A stretch of 64,000 nt of DNA from Eubacterium sp. (GCA_017406925.1 JAFQXO010000008.1:62001-126000), one strand, 5' to 3'. Shown: positions 1 to 9,920, numbered from the stretch's first letter. Notes: generated by a model not told the origin, from the sequence alone. A program made the numbers and translations.

Positions 1-1
1 A

Positions 2-616
2 GTTATTGGCGCAGTGTCACCTCCTGGTGGAGATATTTCTGAGCCTGTTTCACAAGCCACACTTAGAATCGTTAAGGTGTTCTGGGGTCTGGATTCAGCG
101 CTAGCTTACCAGCGTCACTTCCCAGCGATTAACTGGCTTACATCTTATTCGCTCTATGTGGACAGCATCGGTCCTTGGTTTAATGACTCCGTCAATGAAG
201 GTTGGCTAGATGCTAGACAGAGTATGATGAGTTTGCTTCAGGATGAGGCAGAGTTAAACGAGATAGTACAGATGGTCGGAATGGATGCATTGTCTCCGAC
301 AGACAGACTAAAGATGGAGACGGCAAGATCGATAAGAGAAGACTTCTTACATCAAGATTCATTCCACGAGATTGACACATATACATCGCCAGAGAAGCAG
401 TACTTGATGATGAAACTTGTTATGGCTTACTATGACGAGGGACTTAAAGCCTTGAATGAAGGCGCCAATATAAATGACCTCGTGCAGATTGAATCGAGAG
501 AGGCGATAGGTAGATTTAAGTACACTGAAGAAGAAAACGTTGCAAAAGAGTACGACAGAATTTTAGAGACATTGCAATCTGAGATGCTCAGAACTATTTC
601 AAAGGAGGACTTCTAG
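2..616 (+). CDS. ntpA: V-type ATP synthase subunit A, C-terminal part (5' end outside window)
   Basis: Catalytic A subunit of a membrane V/A-type ATPase that couples ATP turnover to H+ or Na+ transport. The frame is open from base 2, so the start and the Walker A nucleotide site lie upstream of the window. The first residues carry the PPGGDxSEP motif, followed by [12 protein letters not shown] and RHFPAINWL, all characteristic of subunit A near the catalytic site. The last ~120 residues are the helical C-terminal domain. It ends 1 nt before ntpB, whose SD (AAAGGAGG) lies inside the end of this gene, so the two are translationally close. About 204 residues are visible of a usual ~590. Confidence 0.96.
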   Translation, partial: VIGAVSPPGGDISEPVSQATLRIVKVFWGLDSALAYQRHFPAINWLTSYSLYVDSIGPWFNDSVNEGWLDARQSMMSLLQDEAELNEIVQMVGMDALSPTDRLKMETARSIREDFLHQDSFHEIDTYTSPEKQYLMMKLVMAYYDEGLKALNEGANINDLVQIESREAIGRFKYTEEENVAKEYDRILETLQSEMLRTISKEDF

Positions 617-617
617 T

Positions 618-1991
618 ATGGCAAAAGAATATAGAACGATACAAGAAGTGGCCGGCCCGCTGATGATGGTTAAGGACGTTGAGAACGTTACTTACGATGA
701 GTTGGGCGAGATAGTTTTGGCCAACGGAGAAGTACATAGATGTAAAGTGCTAGAGATAAACGGTGGAAATGCCCTAGTGCAGTTGTTTGAGGATTCTACA
801 GGAATCAACCTCTCAAACAGCAAGGTGAGATTTTTGGGACACAGTATGGAACTTGGAGTTTCAATGGATATGCTAGGACGCGTTTTTGACGGACTGGGAA
901 ATCCAATTGATGGTGGACCAGAGATTATTCCTGATGAGAGAAGAGATATAAACGGCGTAGCGATGAATCCTACAGCGAGAAATTATCCATCAGAGTTTAT
1001 TCAGACGGGCGTGTCTGCAATTGATGGACTAAATACTCTTGTTCGTGGACAGAAGCTACCAATTTTTTCAGCGTCTGGACTTCCACACGCCAACCTAGCT
1101 GCGCAGATTGCGAAGCAGGCTAAGGTGGTTGGAACAGAGGAGCCATTTGCCGTTGTTTTTGCGGCGGTTGGTATTACGTTTGAGGAGGCTGACTTCTTTG
1201 TAAACAGTTTCAAGGAGACTGGTGCGATAGACAGAACAGTACTTTTCACTAACCTTGCCAACGACCCAGCGGTAGAGCGAATTGCCACTCCTAGAATGGC
1301 ACTAACTACAGCAGAGTATTTGGCGTTTGAGAAGGGAATGCATGTTTTGGTAATCATTACTGATATCACAAACTATGCGGATTCTCTCCGTGAGGTTTCG
1401 GCGGCCAGAAAAGAGGTTCCAGGACGACGTGGTTATCCGGGATATATGTACACTGACCTTGCAACTCTATACGAGCGCGCAGGACGTCAGGAAGGAAAGA
1501 ATGGAAGTATCACTCTCATTCCTATTCTCACGATGCCAGAGGATGATAAGACTCATCCAATCCCTGACCTTACAGGTTATATCACAGAGGGTCAGATTAT
1601 CTTGAGTCGTGATCTTTTCAGAAAGGGTGTCACACCTCCTATAGATGTGCTTCCATCTTTGTCACGTCTGAAAGACAAAGGTATCGGAGAAGGAAAGACG
1701 AGAGCAGATCATGCGAATGTAATGAATCAGCTTTTCTCTGCTTATGCCAGAGGCAAGGATGCGAAAGAACTTATGACTATCTTGGGTGAGGCAGCCCTTA
1801 CAGAGATGGATGTTAAGTATGCTAACTTTGCGGATGCATTCGAAGAAAAGTATGTATCACAAGGATACGATACAAACAGAACAATAGAGGACACAATGAA
1901 TGTGGGTTGGGAGCTTTTATCAATGCTTCCTAAGTCAGAATTAAAGCGTGTGTCTGATGAATATATAGAGAAGTATTACAAAGGTGAGTAG
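618..1991 (+). CDS. ntpB: V-type ATP synthase subunit B
   Basis: Non-catalytic B subunit of the A3B3 head of the V/A-type ATPase. At 457 residues it has the normal family length. The N-terminus ([11 protein letters not shown]) and the P-loop-like region [16 protein letters not shown], which lacks a true GKT Walker A lysine, are typical of B rather than A subunits. [16 protein letters not shown] near residue 350 is another B-subunit signature. Start ATG 618 sits 5-6 nt after an AAAGGAGG SD. The ntpA-B-D order at the end of the operon matches other clostridial V-ATPase operons. Confidence 0.97.
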   Translation: MAKEYRTIQEVAGPLMMVKDVENVTYDELGEIVLANGEVHRCKVLEINGGNALVQLFEDSTGINLSNSKVRFLGHSMELGVSMDMLGRVFDGLGNPIDGGPEIIPDERRDINGVAMNPTARNYPSEFIQTGVSAIDGLNTLVRGQKLPIFSASGLPHANLAAQIAKQAKVVGTEEPFAVVFAAVGITFEEADFFVNSFKETGAIDRTVLFTNLANDPAVERIATPRMALTTAEYLAFEKGMHVLVIITDITNYADSLREVSAARKEVPGRRGYPGYMYTDLATLYERAGRQEGKNGSITLIPILTMPEDDKTHPIPDLTGYITEGQIILSRDLFRKGVTPPIDVLPSLSRLKDKGIGEGKTRADHANVMNQLFSAYARGKDAKELMTILGEAALTEMDVKYANFADAFEEKYVSQGYDTNRTIEDTMNVGWELLSMLPKSELKRVSDEYIEKYYKGE

Positions 1992-1993
1992 TT

Positions 1994-2647
1994 ATGGTTA
2001 ATCCAACAAGAATGGAATTAACAAAACAGAAGAAAAAGTTAGTCTCAGCGACTAGAGGCCATAAACTATTGAAGGACAAGCGTGACGAGCTCCTAAGACA
2101 GTTTATGGATTTAGTGAGAGAGAATATGAAACTCAGAAAGAAAGTGGAAGAGGGACTAAAGAACGCCAATATGGAATTTGCCATTGCGAAGGCAGGTATG
2201 AGCGACGAAGTCTTAAACACCGCACTGATGGGTTCTAAGAAAACTTTGGAAATTAAGGAGAGCGTCGAGAACATAATGAGCGTGGAGATTCCAAAGTATG
2301 AGACTAATGCTCAGATTAGTGGAAATGATATCTACTCATATGGATATGCTTTCACGGCTGGAGATTTAGATGATGCCATGTATTCATTGTCTTTGGTTTT
2401 CAAAGACATGCTCAAACTCGCTGAGATTGAGAAGTCTTGCCAGTTAATGGCAGCTGAGATTGAGAAAACTAGAAGACGTGTTAACGCACTAGAGCATGTT
2501 ATTATGCCGAACGCGAAAGCAAATATCAAATATATTAATATGAAACTTGATGAGAATGAACGAAGCACTCAGATTCGACTGATGAAGGTTAAGGATATGA
2601 TGCTTGAAGAGGCTATCGAGGAGCGTCGAGCAGCAGACGAACAATAA
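1994..2647 (+). CDS. ntpD: V-type ATP synthase subunit D
   Basis: Central-stalk (rotor shaft) subunit D of the V/A-type ATPase. The 217-residue protein begins NPTRMELTKQKKKL, the conserved D-subunit N-terminus, and has long charged helical stretches at both ends that would form the antiparallel coiled coil inside the A3B3 head. It starts 2 nt after ntpB stops. No terminator is visible directly after it, and a new promoter follows at about 2674, so it looks like the last gene of the ATPase operon. Confidence 0.95.
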   Translation: MVNPTRMELTKQKKKLVSATRGHKLLKDKRDELLRQFMDLVRENMKLRKKVEEGLKNANMEFAIAKAGMSDEVLNTALMGSKKTLEIKESVENIMSVEIPKYETNAQISGNDIYSYGYAFTAGDLDDAMYSLSLVFKDMLKLAEIEKSCQLMAAEIEKTRRRVNALEHVIMPNAKANIKYINMKLDENERSTQIRLMKVKDMMLEEAIEERRAADEQ

Positions 2648-2673
2648 GAATTGCACAGACGGACTAATATATA

Positions 2674-2682
2674 TGATATAAT
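2674..2682 (+). promoter_or_regulatory. extended -10 promoter element
   Basis: TGATATAAT matches an extended -10 (TGnTATAAT). TTGCAC at 2651-2656 is the nearest -35-like hexamer, but the spacing (20 nt) is long. It lies in the gap before the secreted protein at 2716. Confidence 0.55.
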
Positions 2683-2715
2683 TATTAGAGGGGATAATTA
2701 CAAGGAGGTATGTTT

Positions 2716-3837
2716 ATGAAAAAGATTATTGCAATTGCATTAATTGCTACGATGCTTATGACGGGAGAGGCTGTTATGGCTGCGCCAAAGACAGATTCTG
2801 CCAGTCAGACTCAAGCACCAAAAAAATGGGATTCAACTTTACAGACACCGGAGATTATACAGCAACAAACTGACAAGATTGAAGCTGCGGAAGGTGTTGT
2901 TACAAATGACTCAAAAAAACTCGAGGAAACAATTTTCCATATCGAAATTCAAAACACGAAGAATAGATATAGAACTTTTAAAGGAAATATCACAGATAAC
3001 ACCACATGGGAGTTTGAAGATTGGTATGTAGATGGTTCTTATCAAGGCTACATGGGAAGCGATAGTTTTTCAATGACCTTAGATACTGCTCAATTTGGTG
3101 TTGGTATTCATAAGATTGAAGTAGAAGTTGTAGACGACGAAGACAATAATGACACATTGGAAATCCAATTTGCTACATATATCTATAGCAAATCATCTAA
3201 TAAACCTAGTTACTATACGACATTCAGTAACTGCCTATACTTCAAAGCGCCATATATAAGTAATTATGATTACTCAGGATATGGACTATGTATAAAGAAG
3301 AATGGAAAGTGGTATGCAACTAATACTAAGAATTCTAGCCAGATAATCGGATCATATGAGACGATGAGAATCAAGAAGTTGAAAGGCAACAAGAAGTATC
3401 AACTTCGCACTTTCTATACTGCATTGAAAGATGGTTATAGTTTCAATGGTCCACTTTCAAAGACTGTCACGGTTAAGACTGGACCTAAGAAAAAACCACC
3501 AGTAAAGAAGATTTATACGAAGAACGCTAAAGTTCACAGTTATACTTTTAGCATTTATTATCCTTCGCTTGGAATAATCAGATACTACAGAAGTTACTAT
3601 ACTACGTTTACAGCAGTAGTAAAGATGAAGAAAAAACCTAAATGTAAAGGTATCTGGATCGGAAGCAAGAAGGTTAAGGGCAATAAGAAGACATATAAGA
3701 CTAAGTTCAGTATTTCAGGAAAATTGAAGGGTAAGAAACTTAAGTTTGCTGTCCAGTCATATGGAAGCAATGTATACGGAGCTTACTCACCTGTATATAA
3801 AAAGAAGGTTAAGATTAAAGGAAAGAAAAAGAAATGA
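2716..3837 (+). CDS. secreted lysine-rich protein of unknown function
   Basis: I do not recognise a named family. The 373-residue product opens with a signal peptide (MKKIIAIALIATMLMTG, likely cleavage after AVMA), so it should be exported. The middle is Tyr/Asn/Ser-rich and beta-strand-like, with YQLRTFYTALKDG near residue 230 resembling the end strand of a fibronectin type III fold. The C-terminal third is very Lys-rich and ends KIKGKKKK. ATG 2716 is preferred over ATG 2710 because the SD AAGGAGG (2702-2708) is 7 nt from the former and 1 nt from the latter. The stop overlaps the next start by 4 nt (ATGA), so it is probably co-translated with the metallophosphoesterase. It shares the polybasic tail with four other exported proteins in this window. 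Confidence 0.85.
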   Translation: MKKIIAIALIATMLMTGEAVMAAPKTDSASQTQAPKKWDSTLQTPEIIQQQTDKIEAAEGVVTNDSKKLEETIFHIEIQNTKNRYRTFKGNITDNTTWEFEDWYVDGSYQGYMGSDSFSMTLDTAQFGVGIHKIEVEVVDDEDNNDTLEIQFATYIYSKSSNKPSYYTTFSNCLYFKAPYISNYDYSGYGLCIKKNGKWYATNTKNSSQIIGSYETMRIKKLKGNKKYQLRTFYTALKDGYSFNGPLSKTVTVKTGPKKKPPVKKIYTKNAKVHSYTFSIYYPSLGIIRYYRSYYTTFTAVVKMKKKPKCKGIWIGSKKVKGNKKTYKTKFSISGKLKGKKLKFAVQSYGSNVYGAYSPVYKKKVKIKGKKKK

Positions 3838-4931
3838 TAGGTATGACGTTATGGCTTGCTAGTTTGCTTTTGGTTGCAGGCGGAGCCGCATATTTTATAC
3901 TTACGAGGTTTAGAAAATTTTATATAGTTCAGAAAATCGCAGGCGATAGAAAGTGGTTATCATGGGTTATTGCATGCATTCCGATAGTGATAGCTATTAT
4001 CTTCGGAATATTCTTTATGATTCCAACTGTAATAATAGTAATACACGCATTCATTTTCTGGATTTTATTTTCAATCGGAGGAACTATCCTCGGCAAGATT
4101 ACAAAGAAGCATCCGAAATATTATATTTCGGGTGCTCTTACGATATGCTTTACAGCCGTATACTTTGTCTACGCTTTCTTTGCTATGACGACAGTGTTCC
4201 AGACGAACTATGAGTTCACATCTAATAAAACTCAGGGAGAGCAGTTGCGCATAGCGATGATTGCAGACTCGCATATGGGAACGGCTTTCGACGGAAAAGG
4301 ATTCATAAAGCATTTAGAAAGAATGAAGAAAACTAATCCGGACGTATTTGTTATCGTTGGAGATTATGTGGATGATGATACGAAGAAAATTGATATGTTA
4401 AAAGCTACTCAGGCAATGAGAGATTGGAAACCTAAGTATGGAAAGTACTTTATTTGGGGCAACCACGATGATCCATATTTCCGCTATAGAGATTTCTCGA
4501 CGAATGAGTTAAAGCAAGAATTAAAGAAAGCAGGATTTGTCATCTTAGATGACAAGAATGTATATATAGGAAAGAACAAACAGTTCTGTTTGCTTGGCCG
4601 CAATGACAGAACAGACAAAGGTCGTATGACACCAGCACAACTTGCAAAAGGTGTCGATAGAAGTAAGTATTTAATTATGCTTGATCATCAGCCTAATGAT
4701 TATGCTAACCAAAAGGGTATAGGATTAGACATGGTTCTTTCAGGACATACACATGGTGGTCAGATGATACCGATTACTTTTACAGGTCAGTTGACTAGCA
4801 CAGTAGATCAAGAGTATGGCCAAGAAAATATTGACGGAACAAATTTTATTGTCACATCAGGCATTGCAGGATGGGGATGTCCGTTTAAAACAGGATGCAT
4901 TTCAGAGTATGTAATTATTGATATTAAGTGA
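3834..4931 (+). CDS. membrane-anchored metallophosphoesterase
   Basis: Calcineurin-like phosphoesterase of the YkuE/YaeI type. The first ~130 residues form about four hydrophobic membrane segments. The catalytic domain then shows the dinuclear-metal motifs in order: ADSHMG (near residue 144), GDYVDDD, GNHDD and GHTHGGQ. YkuE-like enzymes act on envelope substrates such as UDP-sugar lipids, but the substrate here cannot be read from sequence. ATG 3834 overlaps the upstream stop; ATG 3843 is an alternative start. The pairing with an exported Lys-rich protein suggests a shared envelope role. Confidence 0.88.
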   Translation: MIGMTLWLASLLLVAGGAAYFILTRFRKFYIVQKIAGDRKWLSWVIACIPIVIAIIFGIFFMIPTVIIVIHAFIFWILFSIGGTILGKITKKHPKYYISGALTICFTAVYFVYAFFAMTTVFQTNYEFTSNKTQGEQLRIAMIADSHMGTAFDGKGFIKHLERMKKTNPDVFVIVGDYVDDDTKKIDMLKATQAMRDWKPKYGKYFIWGNHDDPYFRYRDFSTNELKQELKKAGFVILDDKNVYIGKNKQFCLLGRNDRTDKGRMTPAQLAKGVDRSKYLIMLDHQPNDYANQKGIGLDMVLSGHTHGGQMIPITFTGQLTSTVDQEYGQENIDGTNFIVTSGIAGWGCPFKTGCISEYVIIDIK

Positions 4932-4972
4932 TGATTATGTATATTAGCGATATGTAATTTATCACATTTATT

Positions 4973-4981
4973 TGCTATAAT
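4973..4981 (+). promoter_or_regulatory. extended -10 promoter element for the large exoprotein
   Basis: TGCTATAAT is a perfect extended -10. The position 17 nt upstream reads TGTAAT, a poor -35. It lies ~95 nt before the start of the 1180-residue exoprotein, leaving a leader of ~85 nt. Confidence 0.6.
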
Positions 4982-5031
4982 AAACGTCGAGAAAAGATGG
5001 ACGGATTTGAATTAGCATCACTCTAACGGGG

Positions 5032-5062
5032 GTTTGAGTAAAACTAAATTTTACGTTCAAAC
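5032..5062 (+). promoter_or_regulatory. leader hairpin abutting the ribosome binding site
   Basis: GTTTGAGTAAAA (5032-5043) pairs with TTTTACGTTCAAAC (5049-5062) across a 5-nt loop with a 2-nt bulge. The stem ends directly before the SD AGGAGG. It is preceded by a run of five G. It may stabilise the mRNA 5' end or modulate initiation; there is no T-tract, so it is not a terminator. Confidence 0.5.
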
Positions 5063-5074
5063 AGGAGGAGTGTT

Positions 5075-8000
5075 ATGAAATATTTTAGGAAAATAGCAAT
5101 CTTATTGATAGCGATAGCACTAGTGTTCACAAGCGTGGACGCTAGTCTTTTTGCGGTCTCTGGAGATGACGTTGCGCATGCAGAAGTGTATTTTGTCAAC
5201 GTAGCTCAGAATAAAATAGTAACTCTAGATGGCACGCGAAATAATCCTATTGATGTTGCTACAATGTATGAGGGACCGGAAAGTGTTCCTGATAACGGCT
5301 GGTTTACAACTTACTATGGAACTTATGAGGATAATGAAGTAGTCAACTTCACTTGTAAGGGTGCAGATACTAGTTGGAAAGCAGACGGCGATAAAGTTTG
5401 GCAGATTGCTAGTAGAACTAATCCGGCTGGTTGGGAGTCAGTAACTTTGCTTCACAACAACGACGGAACTGTAAGTTTTCGCAGTAATGCCGGAGGCAAG
5501 AATGTTCTCACTATCAAGAATAATCAACTCGCGATTAGTAGCATAAAGGAAGACGGACAGATTACAGATAATGAGAAGTTTAGAGTGTTTACCAAGACTG
5601 AACCTAAAGCAGGTGCGTTTGTAAGACTCTCAAATGTCTCAGGAAATACAATGGATGTGTCGTGGACTAGCAAGAAAGAGCATATGTATTCATGCTATGA
5701 AGTATTGTATTCGACATCGCGAGATGGCGAATACACATCGGCAGGTATGACAGCAGGCAGTTCGATGACTATCGAGGATTTGGCTACAAACACACATTAC
5801 TATGTGAAAGTCAGAACGCTGACAAACAGGTTAGACACAGAATATAGTGTATTTAGTGATAGCGCCATTGCTGAGGCGACAACACTCAAAAATCTTAAAC
5901 CATTAAAAACAAAAATTACTGAAGTAAAGAGAAGTGATGATGGAAAGTTTACTGTCAGCTGGAATCCTTCTGCTAACAGTGATTATTATCAAGTTCTTCG
6001 AGGAAAAGGACGTTATGGAGACTTCGAGGAAATAGGTACGACAGAAGATTGCTCGTTCGTCGATGAGAATCCATTCGAAGGATCGAAATATAGCAACTAC
6101 TATAAGGTAGTAGGTGTAAATGAAGAAGAGACAGGACCTGAGTCAGATCCAAGTGGACTGGAAACAGAAATGTTTGGTGAGAATACGATGATATTCTCTG
6201 AGTATGATACGCCAAGCAAGATGGATGCTCAGGTAAATGAAGTTTACACAAAACAGTTTGGTTCGCAGTTTGGAAACGGAAGATATCAGTTCTTCTTCAA
6301 ACCAGATGTGACAGGCGATGGAGTAGGAAACTATAGCGCAATGCGCCCAATGAAAGTTGCATACTACACAGCTATTGCTGGATTGGGCACAGTTCCATAC
6401 GATGTAAAGATTAATAATATTCACGTTCCAGCTGAATTATCAGATTACAATGCCACATGTAACTTCTGGGATGCGTTGGAAAACTTAACTGTCGGAACAG
6501 AAGGAAATAGTTCAGGAGTAGGAACAGGATGTTGGACCGAAACTGATTTTATGTGGGCCGTTTCACAGGCTGCTCCAGTTAGAAGAATAGTTTGTGATAG
6601 AACAGCACATTTTGATTGGAACTATGGTTGGGCATCAGGTGGATTTGTTTCAGACTCTATCTTTAATGCCAAGGCAGGTTCATATCCACAGCAACAATAT
6701 TATTATAGGAATTGTAGATTTAATCCTAGTGTGGTGGACTCGATATATGGAGTTAACTGGAATCAAGTCATCCAGGGCTGTGAAGGTGTAAACAAGGCAG
6801 CATGTAAAGATAACAGTAATAAACCATTTAATCTTGGAAAGGATTTATTGAGTGGATTTGGCGATTCTAACTGGGCTAGTCGTGGATGTACAACAGTTTT
6901 AGATAAGACTGACAAAACTCGCGAGAAGCCATTCTTGTATTTCGATACAGAGGCAGATGAATACAAAGTATTTGTCCCTTCAGTTAGAAGAGATTCGACA
7001 GGAGTAAGCTATACAAGTACTAATCCAGGTGCTGGAAAGAGCATCGGAATCGATAAGTTCTTTATAGCAAAACCTGGAGATAGTGCAGAACTCATCAATG
7101 AGAAACTCGCTAAGGGATTCAATCTGATTTTACAGCCGGGAATATACAAACTGGAGGCTCCACTTCAGATTACGCATGAAAACACTATTGTGCTAGGCCT
7201 TGGCCTTGCCACCATTCAGACTGTCGAAGACAATGATGACACATTCATCAGAGTGTCTGGAAAGAATAAAAAAGATATCGGCGGAGTTGAAATCGCAGGT
7301 ATCATTCTCGATGCAGGATACTATACAGATTCTCTCATCGAACTTGGAACAGAGGGAGTAAATGTTGATCACTCGAACAACCCTTGTGTACTTCAAGATG
7401 TTATTTGTCGCGTAGGCGGCACAGGAACACTCGGACGCACCAAACAATGTATGGTCATCAATTCAAACGATACGATTATAGACCAGACTTGGGTTTGGAG
7501 AGCTGACCACGGTGGAATGACTGGATGGAATCAGAATACTTCCGAGAATGGAATAGTTGTAAACGGAGATGATGTAACGGCATATGGATTGTTCGTTGAG
7601 CATTTCCAGAAGTACGATATTATCTGGCGTGGTGAGAATGGAAAGACATATTTCTTGCAGAATGAGAAGTGCTATGATCCACAAAACCAAGATGAGTGGA
7701 TGTCACATGATGGAACTAAGAAGGGATATGCAGCATACAAGGTTACTGACAATGTTAAGAAGCATTACGCAGTAGGACTTGGAGTTTACGACGTGTTTAT
7801 CAACACGAATGGTGCGAGCATCTTCCTCGACAATGCGATAGAGGTTCCTCATTCTCCAGACGTGATGATTGAAAATGCATGTACAGTTGAGATTGCGAAT
7901 GCAGATGGTCCAGTAGTTGGTGTAAACCACATCATAAATGACAGAGGTGCAGCCATCAGGACAGGAGCAGAAGCCGGTGATAAGAAAGGCTATGTTATCC

Positions 8001-8617
8001 AGCGTATCTTAGATTATGTGGGAGGTACGGTGACTGAACTTCCAGATGCTTATGATAAGAATGACCAATTTGATACAAATGGATTGATTTCAAATACTAC
8101 CATTGCCGAAGGCAATCTTCCTACAGTGGATGAAGATGCGGAAAAGGTTATTGTTAAGGATAAGAAGACGATAGATACTTCGACACCACTCGATGATTGT
8201 GACGATGCATATTTTGACAATAAGATAGCGACTGACACTAAGGAGTGGGATGATGACCATAAGAAACCTGAAACTACTAAGAAGATTCAGCCTACGACAA
8301 AGAAGACTAAGAAGGTAGCTAAGCCAGCGAAGGTTAAAATTAAGAAGGCCAAGAAAAAGGCTAAGAAGTTAAGCATAGTTTTGAAGAAAGCGAAGGGTGC
8401 TAAGAAGTATCAGGTTGCAGTTTATAAATCAAAGAAGACTGCAAAGAAGAATAAGAAAGCGATCATAAAGAGAACGACTAAGAAACTTAAGTTCACAATT
8501 AAGTCTAAGAAGTTAAAGAAAAAGAAACTCTTTGTGAGAGCTAGAGGAATTAACTATAATGCCAAGGGCAAAAAGCAGTACGGCAAATGGTCTGGCATTA
8601 AGAGAGTAAAGAAATAA
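5075..8617 (+). CDS. large secreted beta-helix protein with FN3 domains and Lys-rich tail
   Basis: A 1180-residue exported protein with a signal peptide (KIAILLIAIALVFTS). Visible regions: residues ~30-180, a fascin/ricin-like beta-trefoil (VTLDG, VSFRSNAGG, NVLTIKNNQL); ~185-355, two fibronectin type III domains; ~365-1000, a core matching, from memory, actinobacterial proteins annotated as adenylyl cyclase or coagulation factor 5/8 type. Shared core motifs include VSGLG-like AGLGTVP, WAVSQAAPVRR, ASGGFVSDS, GLGLATI, VWRADHGG, VNGDDVTAYGLFVEH and GYAAYKV. This part looks like a right-handed beta-helix that may act on or bind carbohydrate; the adenylyl cyclase label is probably historical. 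Residues ~1060-1180 are Lys-rich with an FN3-like pattern ending in YGKWSGIKRVKK. SD AGGAGG precedes ATG 5075. Substrate unknown. Confidence 0.82.
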   Translation: MKYFRKIAILLIAIALVFTSVDASLFAVSGDDVAHAEVYFVNVAQNKIVTLDGTRNNPIDVATMYEGPESVPDNGWFTTYYGTYEDNEVVNFTCKGADTSWKADGDKVWQIASRTNPAGWESVTLLHNNDGTVSFRSNAGGKNVLTIKNNQLAISSIKEDGQITDNEKFRVFTKTEPKAGAFVRLSNVSGNTMDVSWTSKKEHMYSCYEVLYSTSRDGEYTSAGMTAGSSMTIEDLATNTHYYVKVRTLTNRLDTEYSVFSDSAIAEATTLKNLKPLKTKITEVKRSDDGKFTVSWNPSANSDYYQVLRGKGRYGDFEEIGTTEDCSFVDENPFEGSKYSNYYKVVGVNEEETGPESDPSGLETEMFGENTMIFSEYDTPSKMDAQVNEVYTKQFGSQFGNGRYQFFFKPDVTGDGVGNYSAMRPMKVAYYTAIAGLGTVPYDVKINNIHVPAELSDYNATCNFWDALENLTVGTEGNSSGVGTGCWTETDFMWAVSQAAPVRRIVCDRTAHFDWNYGWASGGFVSDSIFNAKAGSYPQQQYYYRNCRFNPSVVDSIYGVNWNQVIQGCEGVNKAACKDNSNKPFNLGKDLLSGFGDSNWASRGCTTVLDKTDKTREKPFLYFDTEADEYKVFVPSVRRDSTGVSYTSTNPGAGKSIGIDKFFIAKPGDSAELINEKLAKGFNLILQPGIYKLEAPLQITHENTIVLGLGLATIQTVEDNDDTFIRVSGKNKKDIGGVEIAGIILDAGYYTDSLIELGTEGVNVDHSNNPCVLQDVICRVGGTGTLGRTKQCMVINSNDTIIDQTWVWRADHGGMTGWNQNTSENGIVVNGDDVTAYGLFVEHFQKYDIIWRGENGKTYFLQNEKCYDPQNQDEWMSHDGTKKGYAAYKVTDNVKKHYAVGLGVYDVFINTNGASIFLDNAIEVPHSPDVMIENACTVEIANADGPVVGVNHIINDRGAAIRTGAEAGDKKGYVIQRILDYVGGTVTELPDAYDKNDQFDTNGLISNTTIAEGNLPTVDEDAEKVIVKDKKTIDTSTPLDDCDDAYFDNKIATDTKEWDDDHKKPETTKKIQPTTKKTKKVAKPAKVKIKKAKKKAKKLSIVLKKAKGAKKYQVAVYKSKKTAKKNKKAIIKRTTKKLKFTIKSKKLKKKKLFVRARGINYNAKGKKQYGKWSGIKRVKK

Positions 8618-8646
8618 TATTTATAGAGGGATTGGAGTAAGGAAAA

Positions 8647-9228
8647 TTGCGAAGGAATAATGCGACAGTAACTTACATATTAATAGCGCTTAATGTCATA
8701 ATATACGTTTTTATGACGGTGAGCGGACACTTTGATCAAATAGAGGCAGCAGGTGCAATGTATGTGCCTGCTGTCCTTTATGACCATCAATGGTATCGCG
8801 TGATTACATCGATGTTTTTACACGCAGACTTTAGGCACATAGCAAATAATATGATTATGCTTCTCGTAGTAGGTTATTCTATCGAGGAGAGATTCGGTCA
8901 TATAAAGTATCTGATTTGTTATTTCATTGGCGGCATCGGCGCCACGGCGCTAAGCTCATGGTGGGAGATGCATCTAAATAATTATTCACTCGGTGTCGGA
9001 GCGTCGGGAGCTATCATGTGCGTGTTTGCGATAATGGTTGTGATGAACATCAAGGATAGATCTAACTTTGATAAGACGGTTGGAATCAGAATGCTTTTAG
9101 TGTTGGCATTGATGGTGTTCGGAAACATGGGACCTGGAATCAACTGGATGGCGCATCTTGGCGGAGCCATATGTGGTTTGATATTTGGAGTGCTCCTATA
9201 TAGGAAGAAGCACTATATGACTTATTAA
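8647..9228 (+). CDS. rhomboid-family intramembrane serine protease
   Basis: A 193-residue protein with six hydrophobic segments, typical of the minimal rhomboid core. The catalytic pair is visible: Ser120 in GVGASGA and His170 in MAHLGGAICG. HADFRHIANNM in the second segment is the conserved HxxxN region that forms the oxyanion site. Rhomboids cleave transmembrane substrates within the bilayer; in Gram-positives the substrates are mostly unknown. It uses TTG as start, with GGAGTAAGG just upstream and no closer ATG that keeps the first helix. It lies 29 nt after the exoprotein gene and could be read through from it. Confidence 0.92.
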   Translation: MRRNNATVTYILIALNVIIYVFMTVSGHFDQIEAAGAMYVPAVLYDHQWYRVITSMFLHADFRHIANNMIMLLVVGYSIEERFGHIKYLICYFIGGIGATALSSWWEMHLNNYSLGVGASGAIMCVFAIMVVMNIKDRSNFDKTVGIRMLLVLALMVFGNMGPGINWMAHLGGAICGLIFGVLLYRKKHYMTY

Positions 9229-9229
9229 A

Positions 9230-9258
9230 TTTACTTAGAGCGAGAAAAATAGTATATT
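9230..9258 (+). promoter_or_regulatory. putative sigma-A promoter for hrb and the glycan operon
   Basis: TTTACT and TATATT separated by 17 nt, 28 nt before ATG 9286. No terminator lies between here and 14183, so it could drive all six genes. Confidence 0.5.
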
Positions 9259-9285
9259 ATTACTATATGAAACGGAGGGAAATCT

Positions 9286-9912
9286 ATGGATAATAAAGCA
9301 TTATTTAAGTTGTCTTACGGAGTATTCCTACTCGGTGTTAAGGCTGGCGATAAAATGAACGCGTGCATTACAAATACTTGTATGCAAGTGGCGAATGACC
9401 CTACGCGTATTGCGATTTGCAGTATGAAGGCAAACTATACTTGCGAGCTGATTCAGGAGAGTCAGACTTTTGCTCTCACGGTGCTTGATAAGGATGCGAC
9501 ATTCGATATCATCAAGCATTTTGGAATGCAGTCAGGTCGAGATGTCGATAAGTTCGATGGTTTCCCAGTTGAGAGCGATGTGAATGGAAATCCATATATG
9601 AAGTTCCACGCTTGTTCAGTGATAAGTGGTCGTGTGGTGGATAGCATGGACCTTGGAACACATATGATGTTTATCGCAGAGATAGACGATATGGAAGTAT
9701 TGGGCATTGGCGAGCCAATGACATACGCATACTATCAGAACTGTGTTAAGCCAAAACCACAGGCGACACCAGAAGAAAAGAAAGAGAAGAAGATTGTTGC
9801 ATGGAGATGCACGATTTGTGGATATATTTATGAAGGTTCAGAACTTCCAGATGATTATACTTGTCCGACTTGTGGACATCCTAAGGAAGACTTCGAACCA
9901 ATATATGAATAG
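9286..9912 (+). CDS. hrb: high-molecular-weight rubredoxin (flavin reductase-rubredoxin fusion)
   Basis: A two-domain redox protein of 208 residues. The first ~155 residues match the FMN-binding flavin reductase/flavoredoxin family. The last ~40 residues are a rubredoxin with both iron-binding knuckles, CTICGY and CPTCGHP. In acetogens such as Moorella, Hrb passes electrons from NAD(P)H to the flavodiiron protein FprA for NO or O2 reduction (established for that family); no FprA gene is in this window. Start ATG 9286 has SD CGGAGGG. It ends only 8 nt before the glycosyltransferase gene, an unexpected partner, and a rubrerythrin gene lies 4.4 kb downstream. Confidence 0.93.
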   Translation: MDNKALFKLSYGVFLLGVKAGDKMNACITNTCMQVANDPTRIAICSMKANYTCELIQESQTFALTVLDKDATFDIIKHFGMQSGRDVDKFDGFPVESDVNGNPYMKFHACSVISGRVVDSMDLGTHMMFIAEIDDMEVLGIGEPMTYAYYQNCVKPKPQATPEEKKEKKIVAWRCTICGYIYEGSELPDDYTCPTCGHPKEDFEPIYE

Positions 9913-9920
9913 GGGGAAGT

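Noticed and set aside
1001-1369. 122-codon open frame on the minus strand inside ntpB
   Set aside because: No SD, Ser/Ala/Thr-biased shadow composition, and fully covered by a conserved ATPase subunit gene.
4932-5074. Cyclic-di-GMP or other known riboswitch before the large exoprotein
   Set aside because: No conserved aptamer core motifs; only one imperfect hairpin near the SD.
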